A model generated the notes under the pieces. The model did not search any database and was not told the DNA's origin. It saw only the letters and a program-made list of their open reading frames with translations. Source: Clostridium sp. 1001275B_160808_H3 (lineage in GTDB: Bacteria > Bacillota > Clostridia > Clostridiales > Clostridiaceae). From it: a stretch of 64,000 nt of DNA. A program made the position numbers and the translations under genes. Position 1 is the first letter of the stretch; each line of letters opens with the position of its first letter. Positions 46,647-56,001 of this stretch are shown here, piece after piece. Where the stretch lies: assembly GCF_015550425.1 (NCBI RefSeq), contig NZ_JADNAT010000018.1:1-64000 (forward strand), read 5' to 3'.

Positions 46647-47127
46647 TATTTTAAACTAGATTTTATAAACTAATTTTTTCAGTTTAATATTATTGTAAAA
46701 AAATCAGAATTACTTATAAATATTTAATATTAATGGATTTAATAATGAGAAGTAAGGGGTGGATGAATATTCACCCTTATTTTAATTGTGTCAAGAATAA
46801 GTAACAACTTGACGGAAAATATTAACGAAAAGCTTAGTGATGATATTAGGAATTTACAATCGGAGGAATTTACTTGACTTAGCTAATGAAAATAAAAATG
46901 ACAAGAATAGTATTAAAGATAAATAAGCCTACAGCTTACTCATAATGATGCTTTATATAATATAAATTATTTTTTATAATTAAAAAATATCACAATCAAA
47001 TTAACTGTTAGTTAATTTACTTAGTAAGTAAATTAACAACAACTCAATTGTGGTAATATGTCTTACTTGATAAAATAATAGTAACAAAAGCTTTTGATTT
47101 ACTATTTATAAAGGAGCATATGCTAAT
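46647..47127 (+). other. Intergenic region with a decayed small gene and hairpins
   Basis: 46754-46787 holds an AAGGGGTG/CACCCTT hairpin with a T-rich tail, likely the FNT terminator. From about 46797 a frame reads NNLTENINEKLSDDIRN up to EEFT, then continues as DLANENKNDKNSIKDK in the next frame until TAA near 46925, which looks like a frameshifted gene scrap. A 13-bp palindrome (47011-47037) precedes the XRE pseudogene. Confidence 0.4.
47011..47037. repeat. Perfect palindrome, operator candidate
   Basis: GTTAATTTACTTA (47011-47023), G, then its exact complement TAAGTAAATTAAC (47025-47037). About 90 nt upstream of an XRE-type gene start, the place expected for an autoregulatory site. Confidence 0.6.
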
Positions 47128-47896
47128 ATGAAGATAAATGAAATTATAAAAGAAAGAAGAATAGGTCAAGGATTAACTCAGGAGCAAGTTGCTGAAGTTC
47201 TTGGGGTATCAACACCTGCAGTTAATAAGTGGGAGAAGGGGATTAGCTATCCTGATATTACTATATGTAAAAATTTCAAATAGTAATGATATAGAGATAG
47301 CTAATCAAGCAACTTCTAGGTTAATTAACAAATACTTAGTAAGAGAAGAGTATGATAAGGCTCAATATTGTATTGATAAGCTTCCTAATATTACTTATGA
47401 TAAAAATCAGCTTCAAGGTAATCTTTATATAAAATCAGGAGAGTATGAAAAAGCATCTGAACTTTTTGAACAAAAATTAATTTCTAAGACAACTGATATC
47501 TTTAAGACACTAACATATATGATAGAGATTGCCTTAAAGGAAAATAATAATGAGGATGCTAAATATTTTGCTGAGATTATAGAAAAGACAACAAGTTTAT
47601 ACGATTTTTGGGATTATAATTCTTATTCTGCATATTTTCAGTTATATTCAGTTCAAAAAGATGAAGCTAACTTAATCTCTACTTTAAAGAAAATGATACC
47701 TGAACTGAAAAAGCCTTGGGATATATCAAAATCTAGATTATATAAGCATATTAAACCTAAAGAATCTAAAAGTGAAAGTAATGAGGTTTTTCTTTCAATA
47801 TTTTTAAATGCTCTTAAAAATGATAAGGATAATGAACTGGAATTTTTAAAAGGTAATAAGGAATTTTTGGAGATTATAGATAAGTATAGTAAGTAA
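47128..47896 (+). pseudogene. XRE-family regulator with TPR-like C-terminus, frameshifted and internally deleted
   Basis: From ATG 47128 (AAGGAG 11 nt upstream) the frame encodes an HTH_3 domain, LTQEQVAEVLGVSTPAVNKWEKGISYPD, then meets a TAG at 47281. The rest, from about KISNSNDIEIANQATSRLINKY to the stop at 47896, lies in another frame and resembles the helical C-terminal repeats of clostridial HTH proteins of about 350 residues. The central 100 or so residues expected in that family are missing. The gene is therefore broken by a deletion/frameshift. Confidence 0.75.
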
Positions 47897-48453
47897 TTTA
47901 ATTAGCAATAGTTCTATGTGATATATTCATATCATGAATCTTCTTTAGAGCTTATTAAGCTTGTTTTGTAGAAAGATTTTTGGATTAATCTAGTATTTAA
48001 TTTTGAATTAAGAATATGTTTTTAAATTATATAGGAAGTTAAAAAAATATAAGAATTAAATTAAGTAAAAAGCGTACTAGTTATTATTAGTTACGCTTTT
48101 CTTTTTGTGTGACAAGCATAGGCAGCAACATAGCTCTAAAAGGCCATTAGAGCTATGTGCAAATATAAACACTTAAATGATCGTAAGCAATGAACAAAAA
48201 ATGGCTGTTAGAAGTAAAATCTAGAGAGGCAAAATTATTTAATTATTGGATATATAGATAGTCCTAATCTTTATATTCAAATTGTTAGAAATTTTTTAGA
48301 AATAAGATAGGATAATTTTATATTTATCTATTATTATAAAAAGTAGCAATAAATGTTATAATTTACCTATGAATAAAAATTAATAAACTTTTTTTGTGTA
48401 AATTTAACATTAATAATATAAGATAGTACTTTATATAAGAAAGGAAAAACTTT
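47897..48453. other. Intergenic region with two hairpins
   Basis: 48068-48107 has AAAAGCGTACTA / TAGTTACGCTTTT with T-rich tail, a likely terminator. 48129-48157 has a perfect 11-bp inverted repeat CATAGCTCTAA / TTAGAGCTATG with a 7-nt loop and no T tract. No gene was found; the last 100 bases form the promoter region of the response regulator. Confidence 0.55.
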
Positions 48454-49149
48454 ATGGGAAAATATAATGTTTTAGTTGTAGATGATGAAAAAGAAATAAC
48501 TGATGCAATAGAAATATATTTAAAAAATAAAGATATAAATGTTATTAAAGCTTATGATGGCTTAGACGCACTCAATATAATTAACAATAAAGAGATTCAT
48601 CTTGTAATTATGGATTTAATGATGCCTAAAATGGATGGAATGAGAGCAACTATGAATATAAGAGAGGATAAAAATATACCGATAATAATTTTATCGGCGA
48701 AATCACAAGATACTGATAAAATATTAGGATTAAATATTGGAGCAGATGATTATATAACAAAGCCATTTAATCCATTAGAGCTTATTGCAAGAGTAAAATC
48801 TCAACTTAGAAGGTATGTTGATTTGGGTAACTATGTAAAAGAAAGAAATAACGATATATTAACTTATGGCATTATAAAGTTAGATAAGAATAGAAAATCT
48901 ATTGAAGTAGATGGAAAAGAAATAAAGATAACTAAAACTGAGTATAAAATATTAGACCTTCTTCTAAGTAATCCAGGAAGAGTTTTTTCTTCGGCAGAAA
49001 TATATGAGAGAGTTTGGGAAGAGCCATGTTTTAGCACGGATACAGTAATGGTACATATCAGAAGAATAAGAGAAAAAATAGAAATAGATCCTAAAAAACC
49101 AAGATATTTAAAGGTAATATGGGGAGTTGGATATAAGTTTGAGAAGTAG
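48454..49149 (+). CDS. OmpR/PhoB-family response regulator
   Basis: 231 residues. Receiver domain with acidic pocket D10-D11, phosphoacceptor D54 in IMDLMMPKMDG and Lys in YITKPF; C-terminal winged helix (EIKITKTEYKILDLLLSNPGRVFS to VIWGVGYKFEK). AAAGGAAA precedes ATG 48454. It heads a three-gene unit with two kinase-like genes; VanR/VncR-like in general look. Confidence 0.94.
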   Translation: MGKYNVLVVDDEKEITDAIEIYLKNKDINVIKAYDGLDALNIINNKEIHLVIMDLMMPKMDGMRATMNIREDKNIPIIILSAKSQDTDKILGLNIGADDYITKPFNPLELIARVKSQLRRYVDLGNYVKERNNDILTYGIIKLDKNRKSIEVDGKEIKITKTEYKILDLLLSNPGRVFSSAEIYERVWEEPCFSTDTVMVHIRRIREKIEIDPKKPRYLKVIWGVGYKFEK

Positions 49150-50224
49150 AAAATTTACATTAAAAAATAAAAGAAATTTTAAGTATTTAGTTATTTTATT
49201 AATAAGTTTGTTTATCTTTTTTATTGTTTATAGAGTTCCTAATAATAAAATAATAATATCAATAATTTTAATATTATTATTATTAAATGCATTAATGCTT
49301 GGTAAATTAATAAATAATAATCTAAGGATAGCCATGATTTGGAGAAGAATAGAAGATTGGCTAAATGAATTTGATAAAGGAAATATATCTAGTGATATTA
49401 ATAATAAAGAAGTCTTTGATATAAAAAACTTAGGAGATTTTTTAAACAATAGGTATTTTGATTTAACAATAAAGATAAATGAAATAGCTAGAGCTTTGAA
49501 AAAATCAGTAAATAATATTAAAAAGAATGAAATGGTAAACATAGACCTTGTAAATAACTTAGCAAACAAATTAAACAAGCCATTAGAAGATATATTAGAT
49601 AATATTAATAAGTTAAAAATTGATTTGAACAATAAGGAGATAGTAGACTTATTAAAGAATAAGTCAAGTAATCTAAATAAGTTAATTGAAGAATTATTCG
49701 AAGCATCAAAAGCAGCAACGGGAGATATGCTTTTAGAAGTTAATGAAATAGAAATAATTGAATTTCTAAAACAAGCTATAATTGAATTTGAGGATAAAAT
49801 ACATAATAGCACATTAATATTTAGAAAGAACTTTCCAAGTGAAACTATATATATTTCTTGTAGTAGCGAAAAGTTATGGAGAGTTTTTGATATATTACTT
49901 GAAAATGCTATAAAACATTCTCTAGAAAATAGTAGAGTATATATAGATGTAAATTGTAAAAATGATAAGGTCTATATATGTATAAAAAATACTTCAAAAA
50001 AAGAGCTAAATATAGAACCAAAAGATTTAATATATATAATAAATAGTAATAATGAAGAGGATGTATCTGGGTTAGGTATAGAAATTGCTAAAAACTTAAT
50101 CTTATTACAAAAGGGTGATTTTAATATTAGTATAGATGGTGATTTGTTTAAAGTAGAAATAGCTTTTTGTATTAATTCTATTCAGGAAGCACCTTTAGAA
50201 AAGAGAGTGACTCAATGTTGTTAG
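49139..50224 (+). CDS. Degenerate sensor histidine kinase (pseudokinase-like)
   Basis: About 361 residues; two membrane segments near the N-terminus, no clear sensor domain, then a kinase-like region. The H-box that reads SHDLRTPL in the next gene reads ANKLNKPL here, with Asn142 at the phosphoacceptor place. An N-box-like LLENAIKHS is kept, but the DxGxG box is only VSGLGIEIAKNLI. So ATP binding is doubtful and autophosphorylation impossible at the usual site. Start uncertain: TTG 49139 (12 nt after GGGGAG) or TTG 49127, both overlapping the regulator gene. Confidence 0.8.
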   Translation: MRSRKFTLKNKRNFKYLVILLISLFIFFIVYRVPNNKIIISIILILLLLNALMLGKLINNNLRIAMIWRRIEDWLNEFDKGNISSDINNKEVFDIKNLGDFLNNRYFDLTIKINEIARALKKSVNNIKKNEMVNIDLVNNLANKLNKPLEDILDNINKLKIDLNNKEIVDLLKNKSSNLNKLIEELFEASKAATGDMLLEVNEIEIIEFLKQAIIEFEDKIHNSTLIFRKNFPSETIYISCSSEKLWRVFDILLENAIKHSLENSRVYIDVNCKNDKVYICIKNTSKKELNIEPKDLIYIINSNNEEDVSGLGIEIAKNLILLQKGDFNISIDGDLFKVEIAFCINSIQEAPLEKRVTQCC

Positions 50225-51645
50225 AGAAAGTTTTATGGAGTAAGGACTATAAAATTAGATGGATTAAGGACGAGGAAATAATAAAATTAAAAGAGATAAC
50301 TGAGAAGGTATTTATAGAAACCTTTATTGGCAAGATATTAGTTATTATAAATTATTTTGTTGTAAGAAAGTTAGTTAATACTACAGGTGAAGAATTTTTA
50401 CCTAATTATAATACAGAAGGACCAAAATATATTGTTTTATTAACATGGATAGTTTTTTCTGTAATAGTTGCAATATCATTGCTGCAAATAATATTGAAAA
50501 GTAAAATATATAAAAATCAAGACATTGAAGGTTATGAAAGAAGTTTTTATAGAGGAAAGCTTTTTGATAAATTTATAAAACTAACAATATCAATAATATT
50601 TTATATAACTCTATATCAGATAATATTTCAGCTAACTATGAAAGAAGTAGATATAAAGTCAACAATACTATGGTGGATAATAGTATTAAATATTCTAGTA
50701 TTATTTTATTTTGGAATAAGTATATTAAAAAATTACTTAATAGTAGAAAATCTGAATTTAACTTTAGATGAAGTAATTAAAAGTTTAGAAAATGGAAACT
50801 TTGATAAGGTATATCATTCCTTTAAAGTAAATCAAGACAATTATGGGTTACTTAATAGTATAGAATTTAATATAATGAATAGGGCTATAGATGAGCTTGT
50901 TACTATTTCAAAATATGTTGAAAATAATAAGGCAGTATCAAATATTGAAAAAGTTGAATTAATAACTAATGTGTCTCATGATTTGAGAACACCATTAACT
51001 TCTATAATAAATTATGTTGATTTTTTAAGTAAGAGAAAGTTAACTGAGGATGATAAGAAGGAGTATATAGACATATTAGAAAGAAAGGCTAAAAGGATCA
51101 AAATTTTAATTAATGATCTTAAAGAGTCTGTAATTGCTAATTCTAATAATATTGTTTTAGATATTAGAGAAATTGATCTTAGAGAAGTTTTAAATCATGC
51201 ACTATTTGAATTAGAAGATAAGATAAAGGAAGCTAAGCTTAAATTTAATATAAAGATATTTTTAAATGATAAAGAAGTAGAGGAAAATAAATATATAAAA
51301 ATTATTGTTTATGCAGATTATGATAAGACTCTTAGAATATATCAAAATGTTATATCAAATATAATTAAATATTCAGCAAAAGAGTCTGAAGTATTTATAG
51401 TATTTGAATATCATGATAACAAAATTGATAAGATTAATAATACAATATTTATTAATGAGTATGTTGAGAAAATAGAACTTAATGAAAAGGAGCTTATTCA
51501 AAGATTTAAAAGGGGAGATGCTTCTAGAAGTACGGAGGGGTCAGGGCTGGGGTTAGATATAGCTAGAAGCTTAACAGAAGCTCAAAATGGAAAGTTTAAA
51601 ATAGAGATAAGAGATAATAAATTTATTGTAAATGTATCGATATAG
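50215..51645 (+). CDS. Sensor histidine kinase
   Basis: 476 residues with four N-terminal membrane segments (about 40-60, 80-95, 125-145, 155-175) and no large extracellular loop. Complete kinase: His255 in NVSHDLRTPLTSI, N-box QNVISNIIKYS, and G-boxes FKRGDASRSTEGSGLGLDIARSL. Starts at ATG 50215, overlapping the degenerate kinase by 10 nt, so the two are translationally coupled and may form heterodimers. Confidence 0.92.
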   Translation: MLLEKVLWSKDYKIRWIKDEEIIKLKEITEKVFIETFIGKILVIINYFVVRKLVNTTGEEFLPNYNTEGPKYIVLLTWIVFSVIVAISLLQIILKSKIYKNQDIEGYERSFYRGKLFDKFIKLTISIIFYITLYQIIFQLTMKEVDIKSTILWWIIVLNILVLFYFGISILKNYLIVENLNLTLDEVIKSLENGNFDKVYHSFKVNQDNYGLLNSIEFNIMNRAIDELVTISKYVENNKAVSNIEKVELITNVSHDLRTPLTSIINYVDFLSKRKLTEDDKKEYIDILERKAKRIKILINDLKESVIANSNNIVLDIREIDLREVLNHALFELEDKIKEAKLKFNIKIFLNDKEVEENKYIKIIVYADYDKTLRIYQNVISNIIKYSAKESEVFIVFEYHDNKIDKINNTIFINEYVEKIELNEKELIQRFKRGDASRSTEGSGLGLDIARSLTEAQNGKFKIEIRDNKFIVNVSI

Positions 51646-51664
51646 AGAGTTTTTCATAAAACTG

Positions 51665-51699
51665 AAAAATAGCTAAGCAAAGAAACTTAGCTATTTTTT
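51665..51699. terminator. Bidirectional terminator between the kinase gene and ilvE
   Basis: Perfect 13-bp stem AAAAATAGCTAAG / CTTAGCTATTTTT, 8-nt loop. Confidence 0.9.
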
Positions 51700-51704
51700 A
51701 TAAA

Positions 51705-52727
51705 TTAAACTTCAAATACCCATCCTTCAGGTCCTTCAATATCTCCAAATTGAATTCCACAAAGAATTCTATAAAGCTCTTTTGTAACAGGCCCAACATC
51801 AGTTTCACTATGGAATACATGAAGTTTATCTTTGTATTCTATTCCACCTATTGGAGTTATAACAGCAGCGGTACCACAAGCACCAGCTTCTTTAAATTCA
51901 TCAATATTATCGATATAAACATCTCTTTCAAATACAGGCATTTTTAAATACTCTCTAGCTATATCCATAAGGGAATATTTAGTTATGCTTGGAAGGATTG
52001 ATGGTGATTTTGGAGTAATAAATTCATTGTTTTTTGTTATTCCAAAGAAATTAGCAGCACCAACTTCTTCAATTTTTGTGTGAGTTGCAGGGTCTAAATA
52101 AATACAATCTGCAAAGCCTCTATCAGCAGCTATTTTATGAGGATGTAATGAAGCAGCATAGTTTCCACCAACTTTTTGTCCGCCAGTTCCATAAGGAGCA
52201 GCTCTATCGTAATCTGCTATCATAAAGTTACATGGTGTTAAGCCTTCCTTAAAGTAAGGACCTACAGGTACTGCAAATACGCAGAAAATATATTCAGGAG
52301 CAGGCTTAACCCCTATATTATCTCCAACGCCTATCATAAATGGTCTTAAATATAATGTAGCGCCAGTACCATATGGTGGAACATAATGCTCATTAGCTTT
52401 AACTACTTGCTTACAAGCATCTATGAACTTTTCAACTGGTATTTCAGGCATAAGTAATTTAGAAGTGCTTTCATTCATTCTATATGCATTTCTATCGACT
52501 CTAAATAATTGAATTTTACCATCTTTTCTTCTGTAAGCTTTTAGGCCTTCGAAGCACTGTTGCCCATAATGAAGAGCTGTAGATGCCTCACTTATGTTTA
52601 ACATATTATCTTCTGTTAATTTACCTTCGTCCCATTTTCCATCTTTCCAAACTGATACATATCTATAATCAGTTTTAATATAGTTAAAGCCAAGATTGCT
52701 CCAATCGATATTAACATCTTTACTCAT
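51705..52727 (-). CDS. ilvE: Branched-chain amino acid aminotransferase
   Basis: 340-residue PLP fold-type IV enzyme. [14 protein letters not shown], the Lys-containing [14 protein letters not shown] region, and the C-terminal [16 protein letters not shown] are signatures. Start ATG 52727 ([10 protein letters not shown]) behind GGAGGTAA; the frame to 52745 runs through the ribosome site. Interconverts Leu/Ile/Val and their keto acids. Divergent from ridA, whose product removes reactive enamines made by PLP enzymes. Confidence 0.95.
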   Translation of the reverse strand: MSKDVNIDWSNLGFNYIKTDYRYVSVWKDGKWDEGKLTEDNMLNISEASTALHYGQQCFEGLKAYRRKDGKIQLFRVDRNAYRMNESTSKLLMPEIPVEKFIDACKQVVKANEHYVPPYGTGATLYLRPFMIGVGDNIGVKPAPEYIFCVFAVPVGPYFKEGLTPCNFMIADYDRAAPYGTGGQKVGGNYAASLHPHKIAADRGFADCIYLDPATHTKIEEVGAANFFGITKNNEFITPKSPSILPSITKYSLMDIAREYLKMPVFERDVYIDNIDEFKEAGACGTAAVITPIGGIEYKDKLHVFHSETDVGPVTKELYRILCGIQFGDIEGPEGWVFEV

Positions 52728-52867
52728 ATCTATTACCTCCCTCATGGTTTCTATATTATTCTAATTGTACCATTACTTAAGAAATTAATAAATGTCTATT
52801 AATTAATAAAATATATTAAAAGGATTACATATTGAAATTGTAGGAAAAAAAAGGTATATTTAGATTG

Positions 52868-52918
52868 TAGGATATCTAAAACTTTATGGAGATGCTGAAA
52901 TTTGTTTTAGATATCCTA
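52868..52918. repeat. Long perfect inverted repeat in the ilvE-ridA intergenic region
   Basis: TAGGATATCTAAAAC (52868-52882) and its exact complement GTTTTAGATATCCTA (52904-52918) flank a 21-nt loop. No T tract follows on either side, so it is not an ordinary terminator. It may be a regulatory RNA element of ridA or a protein site. Confidence 0.75.
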
Positions 52919-52998
52919 TGTAAATTTGATAAGCTCATATTTATTATTAGTTTTTAAAAAAATTATATACAAAATAGTAAGAAAGGACGTGTAGTAAA

Positions 52999-53376
52999 AT
53001 GCAAAAAGAAATTATTTCAACTAGTAAGGCACCTTCAGCTATTGGACCTTACTCACAAGGTATTAAAATAGGGGAGATGGTATTTACATCAGGACAAATT
53101 CCAGTTAATCCAGTAACAGGTGAAGTTGTAACGGAAATAAAAGCTGCAACTAAACAATCTTTAGAAAATGTAAAGGCAGTTTTAGAGGAAGCTGGAAGTA
53201 GCTTAGAAAAAGTAGTTAAGGTTGTAGTTTTCATAAAAGATATGAATGACTTTGGACAAGTAAATGAAGTTTATGCAGAGTATTTTAAAGAGAATCCTCC
53301 TGCTAGAAGTTGTGTTGAAGTAGCAAGATTACCAAAAGATTGTGTAATAGAAATAGAAGCAGTAGCAACTGTATAA
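52999..53376 (+). CDS. ridA: RidA family enamine/imine deaminase
   Basis: 125-residue full-length Rid[16 protein letters not shown] near the start, [15 protein letters not shown], and the signature [22 protein letters not shown] with the substrate-binding Arg. It hydrolyses reactive enamines (for example aminoacrylate) that damage PLP enzymes such as the neighbouring IlvE. GAAAGGACG precedes ATG 52999. Confidence 0.95.
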   Translation: MQKEIISTSKAPSAIGPYSQGIKIGEMVFTSGQIPVNPVTGEVVTEIKAATKQSLENVKAVLEEAGSSLEKVVKVVVFIKDMNDFGQVNEVYAEYFKENPPARSCVEVARLPKDCVIEIEAVATV

Positions 53377-53393
53377 TAAATTGTAAACATAAA

Positions 53394-53597
53394 GGCTGCG
53401 ATAACTAGATATGTTCCATAAGCTAAATAGCTTAGCAAAGAAGTACTAGGCTTGTAAGAACTACTAGACCAAGAGTTTTGGTTAAACTCGCTACGCTCAA
53501 ACAAACCAACAACACTAAGGCCTAGTAGTTCTTCCCACGCCAACTACTTCTAATTGCTCGCTATATGCTTATTCCACATATTCTATTTATCTTCGCC
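53394..53597. repeat. About 200-bp imperfect palindromic intergenic repeat
   Basis: The left arm (about 53394-53467) and the reverse complement of the right arm (about 53520-53597) align over some 75 positions with many identical blocks, including AGAACTACTAG. The centre holds ACCAAGAG/TTTTGGT and GAGCGTAGCGAG-type dyads. Base composition is richer in GC than the flanks. Translation of one strand gives FERSEFNQN, a string I know from spurious proteins called over intergenic repeats. No gene. Confidence 0.75.
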
Positions 53598-53750
53598 AAC
53601 TTATATTTATCATTTATAATAATGGTAAAAGGAAAAAAGTAAAAGATTTGAGGCAAAAATCTTTTAGGTATTTTGAATATAAGGTGCTTTGAACTAATTT
53701 AAATTTAGTTTTGCAGAGCAAAACATCTTTAATTTTTAACTATTAACTCT

Positions 53751-54500
53751 TCACTCTATTTCAGTGAGATTGTTCCAATAGCGTTTTGGCATCATTCTTT
53801 TTTGTAATTTTGGATTGATTCGTTCATTTATTGTAGTGGATTTAAAGTAGATTTTCCAAAGATCTTGAAAATTATCATTATAGTTTTTAAGATTATTATA
53901 AATTTCTATATCCATTTCTTTTATTTCCCAGGAAATTTTATCATAAACTGAAGCAATATTTCTTTTTATGTCGTGTATTATCCAATATTCATTACTAAAT
54001 CGTTCTTGAAAGTGTGGAGAAATAATTTCTAAAATGTTGCTATCAGGTTCAATTGAAGAATATAAAAATTTATTTTTTACAGAAATAAAGCGTACAAATC
54101 CAGTAAATCTATGACCTTCTAAAGTGACTCGTCTATCAATTAAATCTAGTTCTCTTACTTCATCAAAATGTAAGTACTTATGAATATCACTTCCAATTTT
54201 AAATGCAATTTTCAAATATTTAAAACATAAAAGTCCTTTGTTTTTATAATTAGATAAATATAATTTATAAATTTTATTTAATGCCAAATGATCAATCTTT
54301 GATACAATAGCATTTTTTACTTTAGAATATTTATTTAAGTTTGTATTTATGTATTTAACTTCTGAAAGGAGATCTATTTCTATTTCATATTTTGTACAAA
54401 TTGATGCTATTTGAGTTTTACAATAAAAGCTATCATAAATTGCAGTTAAAAATCCTTCAAAAGAATCTTCATATACTATTTTCAACAAAAAAACCACCAC
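53751..54500 (-). CDS. Putative DNA metabolism protein (TIGR03915/DUF4130 type)
   Basis: 249 residues. VYEDSFEGFLTAIYDSFYCK at the N-terminus and the C-terminal DLWKIYFKSTTINERINPKLQKRMMPKRYWNNLTE are hallmarks of the family that always accompanies the radical SAM/HhH protein encoded just upstream (2-nt gap). Related family members are fused to uracil-DNA-glycosylase-like domains, which is why a DNA-repair role is assumed. No direct function is known to me. Confidence 0.85.
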   Translation of the reverse strand: MVVFLLKIVYEDSFEGFLTAIYDSFYCKTQIASICTKYEIEIDLLSEVKYINTNLNKYSKVKNAIVSKIDHLALNKIYKLYLSNYKNKGLLCFKYLKIAFKIGSDIHKYLHFDEVRELDLIDRRVTLEGHRFTGFVRFISVKNKFLYSSIEPDSNILEIISPHFQERFSNEYWIIHDIKRNIASVYDKISWEIKEMDIEIYNNLKNYNDNFQDLWKIYFKSTTINERINPKLQKRMMPKRYWNNLTEIE

Positions 54501-54502
54501 CC

Positions 54503-55852
54503 TTAAAATTCTCCAGTTATAGAAGTTACTTTATCTGTAGGTATAATTATTTTCTTTGGTTCAGGCAATAAAATTCCACTTGAACTTTTAGGATAAATAT
54601 TATCAAAGAAATTAAGTTGTTCTGCATTTTCATTTTCTAATTTAGGTTTATCCATATAAAGCAACCTAGTTCTTATTTTTTCTTCATCAAAAGAAACATC
54701 TCCATAGTACTTACCTTTGCAAGTAATAAAATACTTTGCTCTTTTTAGAACTATTCCAAGCTTTTTTAAATCCTCGAATGTTAAGGAATGAACTTTTCTT
54801 GTAATTAATATCCTTCTTGCAGAACGAACTCCTATTCCTGGTATTCTAAGAAGGGTGTCATAGGAAGCTTTATTTATTTCTACAGGAAAATTATCTATAT
54901 TAGATAATGCCCAAGAAGTTTTAGGATCAAAATTTAAGTCAAAGTTATCATTTTCATCTTTTAAAAGTTCTTTAGCTTTAAAGCCATAAAATCTTAATAG
55001 CCAATCTGCTTGATATAATCTATGTTCTCTAACTAATGGGGGATGGATAATATCAGGAAGTAATTTATCATTTTTTATTACTGGAACATAAGCAGAATAA
55101 TAAACTCTTTTTAAGTTAAAACGATTATACAAATTCTCAGATAAGTTTAATATCTTATAATCACTTTCAGGGGTTGCTCCAACTATAAGTTGAGTGCTTT
55201 GACCACCTGGAACAAAAAGTGGTGTTGATTTTATATTTTTAGTTAAATCTTTATTTTCTAAAATAGAATTTTTTATAGTAGTCATAGGAGATAATATATT
55301 TTTTTTGCTTTTTTGTGGAGCAAGTAGTTTTAAACTAGATGCCGAAGGAAGTTCTATATTAACACTCATTCTATCTACATATTTTCCAGCTTCTTTTATT
55401 AAGGCTTCATCAGCACCAGGAATAGCTTTTAAATGAATATAGCCATTAAACTTTTCTTCAACTCTTAATTTCTTTACAACACTTAATAATAATTCCATTG
55501 TGTAATTTGGTGTTTTAAAAATTGCTGAGCTTAAGAATAATCCTTCAATATAATTTCTTTTATAAAAGTTAATTGTAAGGGATACAACTTCATCAGGAGT
55601 AAACATAGCTCTAGGAACATCCTTTGTAGATGCATTTACACAATACTTGCAATTATATATACAGTAATTTGTTAAAAGTATTTTTAAAAGAGAAATACAT
55701 CTGCCATCAGGAGCAAAGCTATGACAAATCCCACTACTTTCAGCATTTCCTATCCCATTATTTAAGTTTTTTCTTTTTGAACCAGAAGAAGAACAAGATA
55801 CGTCATATTTTGCAGCTGCTGAAAGAATATTAAGTTTTTCATCTATATTCAT
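54503..55852 (-). CDS. Putative DNA modification/repair radical SAM protein with helix-hairpin-helix
   Basis: 449 residues. Radical SAM cluster C-IYN-C-KY-C in TNYCIYNCKYCVN, preceded by GICHSFAPDGRCISLLKIL, and a C-terminal helix-hairpin-helix INKASYDTLLRIPGIGVRSARRIL that suggests DNA binding. Start at ATG 55852 (MNIDEKLNIL) behind GGGTGAT; the frame to 55900 lacks a ribosome site. Operon with the TIGR03915-type gene. The reaction is unknown. Confidence 0.88.
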   Translation of the reverse strand: MNIDEKLNILSAAAKYDVSCSSSGSKRKNLNNGIGNAESSGICHSFAPDGRCISLLKILLTNYCIYNCKYCVNASTKDVPRAMFTPDEVVSLTINFYKRNYIEGLFLSSAIFKTPNYTMELLLSVVKKLRVEEKFNGYIHLKAIPGADEALIKEAGKYVDRMSVNIELPSASSLKLLAPQKSKKNILSPMTTIKNSILENKDLTKNIKSTPLFVPGGQSTQLIVGATPESDYKILNLSENLYNRFNLKRVYYSAYVPVIKNDKLLPDIIHPPLVREHRLYQADWLLRFYGFKAKELLKDENDNFDLNFDPKTSWALSNIDNFPVEINKASYDTLLRIPGIGVRSARRILITRKVHSLTFEDLKKLGIVLKRAKYFITCKGKYYGDVSFDEEKIRTRLLYMDKPKLENENAEQLNFFDNIYPKSSSGILLPEPKKIIIPTDKVTSITGEF

Positions 55853-56001
55853 AAATATCACCCTTCTTAAAAAAGTATTTTTAATAATTATATCGAACAA
55901 ATGTTCTTATTTCAATATATAATAAAAATTTCATTTATTATGAATAAGCAAAGCTAAAGTGGGATAATATAGAAAATGATGAATTCAACGGAGGGATAAA
56001 T

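Noticed and set aside
49228-49812. 194-codon minus-strand frame inside the degenerate kinase gene
   Set aside because: AT-rich antisense of a coding region; hydrophobic bias is an artefact of the complement of Asn/Lys-rich codons.
53271-53543. 90-codon minus-strand frame over the end of ridA and the following repeat
   Set aside because: It is a translation of the palindromic repeat and the antisense of ridA; no ribosome site.
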